Origin: JBBDSH01 sp040905045
Lineage (GTDB): Bacteria > Pseudomonadota > Gammaproteobacteria > Eutrophobiales > Eutrophobiaceae
NCBI GenBank assembly: GCA_040905045.1
Contig: JBBDSH010000058.1
Location: 1-32,229, forward strand
Length of the DNA stretch: 32,229 nt
Reading direction: 5' to 3'
Positions 24,637 through 31,270 of this stretch are shown piece after piece; positions within the stretch are counted from its first letter, which is position 1, and every line of letters starts with the position of its first letter. The position numbers and the translations under genes are program-made. The notes beneath the pieces are model-generated. The model was not told the DNA's origin. It worked only from the letters and a program-made list of their open reading frames with translations, and ran no database searches.

Positions 24637-25455
24637 GTGAGAATGAAACGAATTCAGGTTGTGTTGTTGTTTCTGCTGGTTGCTTTCACCCTGGCTGCGC
24701 CGGCGCAGGAGAGGCTGCGGCTTGCCACAACCACCAGTACCGAAAATTCCGGACTGTTGACGGTTCTGAACCCGCCTTTCGAGAAACAATACGGCATCAA
24801 GGTGGACGTCATTGCCGTGGGTACCGGCAAGGCCCTGCGTCTGGCCCGTAACGGCGACGTGGACATGGTGCTGGTGCATGCCCCGGAGGCCGAGTTGAAA
24901 TTCGTTAATGAAGGTTACGGTATCGACCGCCAGCCGGTCATGCACAACGATTTCGTGTTGCTGGGGCCGCCGTCGGATCCGGCCGGTGTCAGGCAGGCGG
25001 ATGTGCCTTCCACCGCCATGGAGAAGATCGCCGGCAGCACGGCGGGTTTCATTTCCCGCGGCGACGATTCCGGCACCCACAAGAAGGAACTGGCGCTGTG
25101 GGCGGCGGCCGGCATCGAGCCGGGAGGCGGCTGGTACCTGGCCGCTGGCCAGGGCATGGGCGCGGCCCTGAAGATCAGCGACGACAAACAGGCCTATACG
25201 CTGGCGGACCGGGGTACGTATCTCGCCTATAAGGACAAGATTGATCTGGTCGTGGTTTTTCAGGGCGCGGAGGAATTATTCAATCCCTATCACATCATTC
25301 TGGTTAATCCCGGGAAACATCCACACGTGAAGCATGAACGGGCGCAACACTATTCCGATTTCATCAGAAGTGATAAAGGACAGGCCATTATCGGCGGATT
25401 CAGGGTGTCGGAAGAGCAACTGTTCCACCCCGATGCCGTTCAACACGGGGAGTGA
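24637..25455 (+). CDS. tupA: tungstate ABC transporter, substrate-binding protein
   Basis: The 272-residue periplasmic protein has a signal peptide (hydrophobic residues about 7-21, cleavage near APAQ). The mature protein opens with RLATTTSTENSGLL; the TTTS motif is characteristic of TupA. VGTGKALRLARNGDVDMVLVHAP and FISRGDDSGTHKKELALW follow, both family-typical. It captures tungstate, perhaps also molybdate, for import. GTG at 24637 is chosen because AAGGTG lies 8 nt upstream; ATG at 24643 is the alternative. The permease and ATPase genes follow in the same operon. Confidence 0.93.
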   Translation: MRMKRIQVVLLFLLVAFTLAAPAQERLRLATTTSTENSGLLTVLNPPFEKQYGIKVDVIAVGTGKALRLARNGDVDMVLVHAPEAELKFVNEGYGIDRQPVMHNDFVLLGPPSDPAGVRQADVPSTAMEKIAGSTAGFISRGDDSGTHKKELALWAAAGIEPGGGWYLAAGQGMGAALKISDDKQAYTLADRGTYLAYKDKIDLVVVFQGAEELFNPYHIILVNPGKHPHVKHERAQHYSDFIRSDKGQAIIGGFRVSEEQLFHPDAVQHGE

Positions 25456-25467
25456 TAACATTCCCTG

Positions 25468-26160
25468 ATGGATTATTTTTTGCAGGCGTTCCAGCAGGCC
25501 TTTGCCCTGATCTTCAGTCTTGACGGCGAGGTCTATGCCGTTGCCTGGACTTCGGTGCGAATCTCCCTGACCGCGGTATTTTTCGCGGCGCTTATCGGCG
25601 TGCCGCTGGGCCTGCTGGTTTCCTTCAAGCGATTTACGGGCAAGGCGTTCCTGCGCCAGATATTGAATACATTAATGGCCCTGCCCACCGTGGTCGTGGG
25701 GTTGCTGTTGTACGGCTTGCTGACCCGCCAGGGTCCCATGGGAGATTGGGGGATTCTGTACACGCCCGTTGCCATCATCATCGGCCAGTGCGTCCTGATC
25801 CTGCCCATTATCTGGAATTTGTCCATCAGCGCCGCGGACAGCGCCGATCCGCGCCTGGCGGCGACCTGCCGGGCGCTGGGTGCCAGCGAGTTCCAGCAGG
25901 GCCTGGTCTTTCTCAAGGAAGTCCGCTTTGCCCTTATGGCGGCGCTGGTCACCGGCTTCGGCCGGGCCATCGGCGAGGTGGGCATCGCCATGATGCTGGG
26001 CGGCAACATCGAGGGTTTTACCCGGACCATGACCACGGCCATCGCCCTGGAAACCATGAAGGGGGAATTCGAATTCGCCCTGGCCCTGGGCATGCTGTTG
26101 CTGCTTGTGGCCTTTCTTGTGAATGCGCTGCTGCAATACGCGCAGAGGCTGGATCAATGA
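25468..26160 (+). CDS. tupB: tungstate ABC transporter, permease
   Basis: This 230-residue inner-membrane protein has about five to six helices. It carries the binding-protein-dependent permease (EAA) loop near residues 130-175 (RLAATCRALGASEFQ...GRAIGEVGIAMMLGGN). GLLLYGLLTRQGPMG is typical of TupB. It starts 12 nt after tupA and overlaps the ATPase start by 4 nt. Confidence 0.93.
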   Translation: MDYFLQAFQQAFALIFSLDGEVYAVAWTSVRISLTAVFFAALIGVPLGLLVSFKRFTGKAFLRQILNTLMALPTVVVGLLLYGLLTRQGPMGDWGILYTPVAIIIGQCVLILPIIWNLSISAADSADPRLAATCRALGASEFQQGLVFLKEVRFALMAALVTGFGRAIGEVGIAMMLGGNIEGFTRTMTTAIALETMKGEFEFALALGMLLLLVAFLVNALLQYAQRLDQ

Positions 26161-27146
26161 GCCGCCTGTATGAATTAACGGACATAGAATTCGCCTATAA
26201 CGGCGATCCCGCGCTGGCGTTTCCATCACTGGTTATCGGTTCATCGGGCATAACGGCCATTGTCGGTCCCAACGGTTCCGGGAAAAGCACCCTGCTCAAT
26301 CTGCTTGCCTTCATGCATCCGCCCGGTCGCGGGCACATCCGTTTTCAGGCAGAAACGGCCGGGCCGGCCGATTATCCGCAGCTGCGGCGCAGGGTCGGTT
26401 ACGTCCAGCAGAAACCGTACCTGTTTCATGCTTCGGTACGGAAGAATATCGAGACCGGCCTTAAATTCCGCGGCATGCCCGGACCGGAGCGGCGCCGGCA
26501 GGGTCAACGGATCATTGATGAGTTCGGCCTCGGGGAGCTGGCCGAGCGTTACTCCCATGATCTCTCCGGTGGGGAAGCGCAGAAAGTGGCCATTGCCCGC
26601 GCCATGGTGCTCCAGCCGCGGGTGTTGATTCTGGATGAGCCCTTCAGCCACCTGGACCGGTCGTTCCGGCGGGAACTGGAATCCATGCTGCTGCGGATAA
26701 ACGAGCATGCGGAGGCGACGGTCATTTTTACCACCCATGATCAGATGCAGGCGCAGGCCGTTGCCGATCAAACCGTCAGCATCTTCGACGGCCATCCCAT
26801 CCCTGTCGCCATGGTGAATCTGTTTTTCGGTCATTGCCGGGGCGAAATATTTGATACCGGCCATGTGGAAATACATCTTCCGGCGACGGGAGAGACCGGT
26901 ACGCGGCTGGCGATCGACTCCAATCAACTGGTATTGTCGAAACAGGAACTGGAATCCAGCATGCGCAACCGCTATCGGGGCAGGATCACCGCACTATCCG
27001 AAGAGCAGGGTTTCATTAACGTTACGATACAGGCCGGTGAAATGTTCCAGGCCAGCGTAACCCCCGCCGCGCTGCGGGAACTCGGCTTGCATATCGGCGA
27101 TGAGATCTGGGTCAGTTTCAAGTCCACCGCAGTACATCTGTTCTAG
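26157..27146 (+). CDS. tupC: tungstate ABC transporter, ATP-binding protein with C-terminal TOBE domain
   Basis: The 329-residue ATPase has Walker A GPNGSGKST at 37-45, the ABC signature LSGGE at 136-140 and Walker B VLILDEP with D160. An H-loop TTHD follows. Residues about 265-328 form a TOBE/Mop-like domain (RNRYRGRITALSEEQGFINVTI...IGDEIWVSFKSTAVHLF), which in ModC-type proteins binds oxyanion and can inhibit transport. The ATG overlaps the tupB stop (ATGA). The same frame is open further upstream within tupB, but the overlap start is clearly the real one. Confidence 0.94.
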   Translation: MSRLYELTDIEFAYNGDPALAFPSLVIGSSGITAIVGPNGSGKSTLLNLLAFMHPPGRGHIRFQAETAGPADYPQLRRRVGYVQQKPYLFHASVRKNIETGLKFRGMPGPERRRQGQRIIDEFGLGELAERYSHDLSGGEAQKVAIARAMVLQPRVLILDEPFSHLDRSFRRELESMLLRINEHAEATVIFTTHDQMQAQAVADQTVSIFDGHPIPVAMVNLFFGHCRGEIFDTGHVEIHLPATGETGTRLAIDSNQLVLSKQELESSMRNRYRGRITALSEEQGFINVTIQAGEMFQASVTPAALRELGLHIGDEIWVSFKSTAVHLF

Positions 27147-27172
27147 CTCATCCACGGCAGCATGGATTCCTG

Positions 27173-27320
27173 GAACCTGTCTCAAAATTTTACGTGGCCG
27201 CGACCGTGGCGCTTTGGGTTCAGGGCGCGGCGCGCCTTGCATCCACACATTTCGGCCAGTAACAACGTCATCCCGGACCCCAATCCGGGAGCGGCTCACG
27301 CAGAATTTTGAGATAGGTTC
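27173..27320. repeat. MITE-like element D with GAACCTRTCTCAAAATT ends
   Basis: Terminal inverted repeats 27173-27189 and 27304-27320 match at 16 of 17 positions. The interior is GC-rich and holds a TCCCGGA/TCCGGGA hairpin (27271-27290), a type of palindrome widespread in proteobacterial genomes. No transposase is encoded. It starts 26 nt after the tupC stop and occupies half of the 312-nt gap to the HD gene. The same end sequence occurs alone at 30269-30287. Confidence 0.75.
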
Positions 27321-27383
27321 TAATATGCGTATGCCAGGAGGCCGGGATACTGCATTTATTAGGGGATACAATGTTTGTTTCTG

Positions 27384-27409
27384 GTACCATGGATCGTCCC
27401 GGATGGTAC
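27384..27409. promoter_or_regulatory. inverted repeat upstream of the HD gene
   Basis: Arms GTACCAT (27384-27390) and ATGGTAC (27403-27409) enclose 12 bases, 49 nt before the HD start. This is a possible operator. The rest of 27321-27458 shows no clear promoter. Confidence 0.2.
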
Positions 27410-27458
27410 ATGATTCGCACTCGAAATAAATCGTATACGGGTTCGCAGGGCAGTAAAC

Positions 27459-28094
27459 ATGAAGAAAAAAGCTGATATAGAAAAACGCGCAGCAGCCCTG
27501 TATGACGATCGTCTGCCGTATCATAATTTCGATCATGTGATGCGGGTACTCGCGGCCGGAAAAGAGCTTATGGAGAAGTGCCGGCGCGGGAATATACCCT
27601 TCGATGAAGAGGCGGTTCACTACGCCATTTTGCTCCATGACGCGGGTTTCCATGAGGACCATGTGGCCCTGGGTTTCGATTCCAAGGAGGCCTATTCCGC
27701 CGATCTGGCCCGTGATCTTCTGAACGAACTGGCTGTTCCGAAGTCGGTAATCGATAAAGTGGTATCGGCCATTCTCTGTACGCATGTTGATGGTTACTGC
27801 CGAACCGTTGAGGACAAGATCGTGAGGCAGGCTGATATTAGCGGTATGGGCTCGGATTATGAGCAGTTTCGCGAGGATGCGGTCAATTTGAAACAGGAAC
27901 TGGAACTGCTGTCAGGCAAGCAGATAAGCTGGGAAGAATGGAAAACGCAGGCAAAGGAAAGAATTAACCTGTATCTCCGTGAAGATACAGGCCTGGTGAG
28001 CAAGGATTATGATGCGCATGGAGCTCCGGTGTTTCATAACAGGGTCAGGGAAAACCTGAAAGCCATGATGTCGGATGAGACTCTCAGCCGGTGA
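27459..28094 (+). CDS. HD-domain metal-dependent phosphohydrolase
   Basis: This is a 211-residue cytoplasmic protein. YHNFDHV (about residues 21-27) and ILLHDAGFH (about 56-64) supply the His/Asp metal ligands of the HD fold, and LCTHVDGY and RQADISGM provide the later conserved residues. It resembles the predicted metal-dependent phosphohydrolases that act on nucleotides or other phosphomonoesters. The substrate is unknown. The following FmdB-like gene begins 13 nt after its stop. Confidence 0.85.
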   Translation: MKKKADIEKRAAALYDDRLPYHNFDHVMRVLAAGKELMEKCRRGNIPFDEEAVHYAILLHDAGFHEDHVALGFDSKEAYSADLARDLLNELAVPKSVIDKVVSAILCTHVDGYCRTVEDKIVRQADISGMGSDYEQFREDAVNLKQELELLSGKQISWEEWKTQAKERINLYLREDTGLVSKDYDAHGAPVFHNRVRENLKAMMSDETLSR

Positions 28095-28107
28095 TCGGGA
28101 GCGAGTG

Positions 28108-28449
28108 ATGCCGGTTTATTATTATTATTGCGCAGAGAATGATAAAACGGTCGAGGTGGAACACACCTTGCGGGCAAAGCTTTCGACCTGGGGCGAGGTC
28201 TGTTTTGTTGCCCAGGCCCCATTGGGTGATACGGATCCCATGGCGCCGGTGGAAAGACTGGTCAAGAGCCCTCCGAACATCGCCTCGACAACATCCAACA
28301 GCGAATTGAAAAGCCACGGGTTTACCAAGCTGGTCAGGCGTGACGACGGTATCTACGAGAACGTAACCGCCACGGGCGACGAAAGTCGCTATATGAAACG
28401 CGGCGACAAGGATACCGTGCCGCATTTCCACAAGAAGGTTAAAGATTAG
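28108..28449 (+). CDS. FmdB-like protein lacking the zinc ribbon
   Basis: The 113-residue protein begins MPVYYYYC, like FmdB-family regulators (MPIYEYxC). Where the family has a CxxC zinc ribbon, only single cysteines (residue 8 and about 31) remain. The following segment LGDTDPMAPVERLVKSP keeps an FmdB-relative pattern. The zinc site is therefore probably lost and the function is unclear. GGGAG upstream of 28108 supports this start over an ATG at 28075 inside the HD gene. Its stop TAG overlaps the first unit of a heptad array. Confidence 0.7.
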   Translation: MPVYYYYCAENDKTVEVEHTLRAKLSTWGEVCFVAQAPLGDTDPMAPVERLVKSPPNIASTTSNSELKSHGFTKLVRRDDGIYENVTATGDESRYMKRGDKDTVPHFHKKVKD

Positions 28450-28518
28450 TAAGGCGTAAGGTGTGAGGAGTGATAAACAGTGTCACTTTCTCCTCACTCC
28501 TCACTCCTCACTCCTCAC
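28449..28518. terminator. convergent GTRAGGN heptad arrays between FmdB-like and kinase genes
   Basis: GTAAGGC, GTAAGGT and GTGAGGA at 28449-28469 face four perfect inverse units TCCTCAC at 28491-28518. The arrays lie tail-to-tail between convergent genes. They can form a hairpin that would terminate both. The right array begins 5 nt after the kinase stop (28524-28526). Confidence 0.85.
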
Positions 28519-28523
28519 ACGTA

Positions 28524-29258
28524 TCAGTCCCATTCCATCGTTTTTATATGATTCTTGAGTCGGGAGATGGTGGCGAATTTCTTTAATATCAGGCTGTGCT
28601 TGAGCCCGCAGCAGATATACTTGATATGATCCGGTTGATTACTGTAGCAGCGGGCTCCGCCAAGGATATCGTAAAAAACACGAATCACATCAATAATATC
28701 CGACTGGATATTTTCCCGTTTCGACGCTGACCAGTGATAGAAATCGACCACCTTTAATTCAAAACCGAGGCCGTACCGTTTGATAATAACATTCTCGGTA
28801 TGCAGGTCGCCGTGATACTCGCGTGCCTGGTGTATGGGTTCGATGCCGGAGGCAAGGGTATAAAGCAGATGCAGTGCCTGGAAGGGCGGTAGACGCTTTC
28901 CTCGCTGCCGGTTTATGAATTCGGAAAGTTTCTCACCTTCGACGTATTCCGAAATCAGTACGGTAATGGGCGTACGGCGGAAGATGATCTCTTCCCTGGT
29001 ATGATACTGGATCAATATCGGGCAATGCCGTAGCTTGTGCAGTTTCTTCGCATACAGGCGGGCGGATTTGTCGCTGCGGTTGCGGTGCGGATAGAACAGC
29101 TTGGCGGCTCGTACTATACCGGTGCTTTGCTCGATAATCTTGTAGACTTCGCCTTCCCAGCCGGCACCCAGTTGCTCGATGATTTCATACTTTTTTGCAA
29201 TGATGCGACCCGGTTGAAAATCGAAATTGTCTATGCGTTGTCTGGAATTTTTCGGCAT
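28524..29258 (-). CDS. atypical Ser/Thr protein kinase
   Basis: This is a 244-residue cytoplasmic kinase-fold protein. The glycine loop GAGWEG is at 31-36, the ATP-binding Lys is K53 (AAKLF), the catalytic loop is HGDLHTEN with D151 and N156, and the metal Asp is D172. The usual HRD is HGD and DFG is DFY, so activity is plausible but atypical. The C-lobe is short. No membrane helix or sensor domain is present. It lies 18 nt after a PP2C phosphatase gene on the same strand, which suggests a phosphorylation/dephosphorylation switch. Confidence 0.82.
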   Translation of the reverse strand: MPKNSRQRIDNFDFQPGRIIAKKYEIIEQLGAGWEGEVYKIIEQSTGIVRAAKLFYPHRNRSDKSARLYAKKLHKLRHCPILIQYHTREEIIFRRTPITVLISEYVEGEKLSEFINRQRGKRLPPFQALHLLYTLASGIEPIHQAREYHGDLHTENVIIKRYGLGFELKVVDFYHWSASKRENIQSDIIDVIRVFYDILGGARCYSNQPDHIKYICCGLKHSLILKKFATISRLKNHIKTMEWD

Positions 29259-29276
29259 GACGGAATCAATCAGTAT

Positions 29277-30062
29277 TTAAATGCGTTTTGCTCCGGCTTT
29301 TGACAGTCTGAAGAGCATGAATGTCAGGTCGTCCGGTTTAAAGGGTGCAACACCGTCTTCCATTCGTTTTCCGGCAGTGGCAGCAAGTGTGTTACTGCAG
29401 TCTTCGAGATTGCCCTTGCGTATGATTTCGATGATCTCGTTCTGATGAATGTTATCGAACAGGCCGTCCGAGGCAACGAGGAGCGTATCCCTGGCAGCCA
29501 GTGTGGTGGGGATACCCATGGAAATATGCATGTTCTGCGCCCCGACAACATTGGAAACGATATGGCGTTCATCATGAATGATCGCCTCTTCCTGGGACAG
29601 TACGCCTGCTTCCACAGCATAGCCTACCGGCGAATGCGATATGGTTTCCATTTTCAGTTTGCCTCGTTGTCCGGTGATCATGATCATTGAATCGCCGACA
29701 TGATAGGTGCGTATCCGGTTTTTATGTATTTCGGCTATGGCAAGTGTCGTTGCCGATCCGTCGGCATTGCTGATTATGCGCTCATTGGCTTTTTCCACAG
29801 CGGATAGTATCGCATGGCGCAGATCCTCTCCGTTGTTATATGCCGTCTTGACGGCTTTATGGATGATATCGATAACCAGATAGGAGGCCCTGGCACCGGC
29901 GGGCAGCCCGCCGACGCCGTCCGCAACCATTAGAAGCGCGGCATCATTGCCCAGACGGATGATCGCGGCGGTGTCTTCATTGAATGAGGTCTTGTCCGGT
30001 GAACGCCGGGAAAAAACAACCGCCGTGCCGGAACACACATCAAGGACATCACTGGAAGCCAT
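29277..30062 (-). CDS. PP2C-family Ser/Thr protein phosphatase
   Basis: The 261-residue protein has PP2C metal-site motifs: NED with D30, MVADGVGG with D48, HVGDSMIMI, LLVASDGLFDN and PDDLTFM. The start at 30062 is chosen because AAGGA sits 7 nt upstream. A longer frame from 30170 has no ribosome site and its first 36 residues are unlike the family. It probably reverses phosphorylation by the adjacent kinase. This STPK-PP2C pairing is common near envelope or secretion systems, but no such system is visible here. Confidence 0.88.
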   Translation of the reverse strand: MASSDVLDVCSGTAVVFSRRSPDKTSFNEDTAAIIRLGNDAALLMVADGVGGLPAGARASYLVIDIIHKAVKTAYNNGEDLRHAILSAVEKANERIISNADGSATTLAIAEIHKNRIRTYHVGDSMIMITGQRGKLKMETISHSPVGYAVEAGVLSQEEAIIHDERHIVSNVVGAQNMHISMGIPTTLAARDTLLVASDGLFDNIHQNEIIEIIRKGNLEDCSNTLAATAGKRMEDGVAPFKPDDLTFMLFRLSKAGAKRI

Positions 30063-30268
30063 ATTACAATCCTTGTAAACATTGGCGTTTACCGTGGTTT
30101 CCGACATCAGGGCATGAGACGTAAAAGGTAATGGGTGAGCATCATGGTATATATTGCCTTTAAGCCACATCTAAAAATAGTCTTTTTCCGCGATAGCGGC
30201 GTTAGCTCCGTGCTGGATTGGTTATTATATCCGAACATTGAGGTATTTTTAAAAGCCGGCAGGCACGA

Positions 30269-30287
30269 AATTTTGAGATAGGTTCTA
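30269..30287. repeat. solitary element-D end sequence
   Basis: AATTTTGAGATAGGTTC (30269-30285), plus the next two bases, equals the right end of element D at 27304-27322. No partner repeat is seen within several hundred bases. On the minus strand its TAG provides the stop codon of the membrane protein gene. Confidence 0.7.
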
Positions 30288-30938
30288 AGGACGGGAATTT
30301 TTCAATTTTTCATATTCATTTTCCAGCTTATGATATCTGTATTGAATACTCATGTATTGATAATACTGATTGTAAAGAAGGAATGAAGATATTGTTATAA
30401 ACAATAGGTAGAGCAATACAAAACCACCGAGGGCGCTGTTGTATTTGTCTCCCAGGGATATCAGATATACCGCGGGCGGGAACAGTGCGGGGAATGCATA
30501 GAAGAACAATACCCATTTACTGACCGAGTAACTGATGACGGCTCCGGCCACCAGGCCGCAGATGATTATCATGGTGAGGCTGTTGTAGAGGGTGAAATTG
30601 AGTAATGCATCCGGCCTGTAGGGAATGAGGATGATGGGTGCTGTACCCCATATCGCTCCGGAAACAAATACATTAAAGGTGAAGAAATCCAGCCATTTGG
30701 CGGCGTTTTCCACTGTCACGCGTCGCTGGTTCAGCTTCCATATCAGCGCATAGCGGATCACGGAAAAGACAATAACAATACTGGTCCAGAGAAGCAGGTA
30801 AAAATGTCCTGATACCGGCCAGAGAATGAAACACAAGGCAATCGAGGTCAGGACGGGAAACAGGAAGGTAATAATGGACTGATTGTATAGAATCCTGTAC
30901 TGGTTAATGAGTAGAAAATCCCGTTCCAGCTGTTCCAT
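30285..30938 (-). CDS. sensor-type membrane protein, probably truncated
   Basis: The 217-residue protein has five to six hydrophobic helices (about residues 20-185) and ends in a short charged helix (YHKLENEYEKLKNSRP). The layout, with a W-x-x-F...G-x-x-WG segment in the middle, is that of the N-terminal membrane domain seen in many GGDEF proteins and histidine kinases, where a coiled linker leads to the output domain. Here the linker ends abruptly at a TAG inside a repeat end. I infer that the output domain has been lost. A strong AGGAG site precedes the ATG. It could also be a functional stand-alone membrane protein. Confidence 0.65.
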   Translation of the reverse strand: MEQLERDFLLINQYRILYNQSIITFLFPVLTSIALCFILWPVSGHFYLLLWTSIVIVFSVIRYALIWKLNQRRVTVENAAKWLDFFTFNVFVSGAIWGTAPIILIPYRPDALLNFTLYNSLTMIIICGLVAGAVISYSVSKWVLFFYAFPALFPPAVYLISLGDKYNSALGGFVLLYLLFITISSFLLYNQYYQYMSIQYRYHKLENEYEKLKNSRP

Positions 30939-31114
30939 TTCCTTGTCTCCTTTTGCTGTCTCACAGTTTTTGAGGGAACCAGCGAAGTGATCCTTCCTTC
31001 GAGATACATTCCTCGAAATGTATTAAACAAGTGTAACGGATTTCCGCGCTTTTTTAACCGGAAGGCTGATGCCCCCGCCCGTATGTTGCTATTATACAAC
31101 ACTGTTGCACCTAA

Positions 31115-31143
31115 TTGACAGTTCAGGGAGATCGTACTATTCT
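31115..31143 (+). promoter_or_regulatory. sigma-70-type promoter for the TonB receptor
   Basis: TTGACA (31115-31120) and TATTCT (31138-31143) are separated by 17 nt. This matches the -35 consensus fully and the -10 at 4 of 6 positions. The expected leader to the ATG at 31271 is about 120 nt. Apart from this promoter and the direct repeat that follows, the 332-nt gap 30939-31270 holds nothing I can identify. Confidence 0.55.
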
Positions 31144-31173
31144 CTTACCGAAATTCTATTCACTTACCGAAAT
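31144..31173. promoter_or_regulatory. CTTACCGAAAT direct repeat near the transcription start
   Basis: The 11-mer CTTACCGAAAT occurs at 31144-31154 and 31163-31173, a 19-bp period (about two helical turns), immediately downstream of the -10 box. This is a good position for a repressor site. No known box is recognised. Confidence 0.35.
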
Positions 31174-31270
31174 AAGTAGTTGGCGGGCTTCAACTTTCAA
31201 TGGAGCGCAGGATGACCGGAAACAGACAAGTTGCCGATCACTAATCATTAATGACATGGGGGAACACGTC

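Noticed and set aside
25746..26156. Longer N-terminus for the tungstate ATPase
   Set aside because: The frame is open inside tupB, but its translation is low-complexity and the ATGA overlap start gives a normal ABC ATPase.
30063..30170. 36-residue N-terminal extension of the PP2C
   Set aside because: It has no ribosome site, while ATG 30062 has AAGGA at 7 nt and gives the expected family start.
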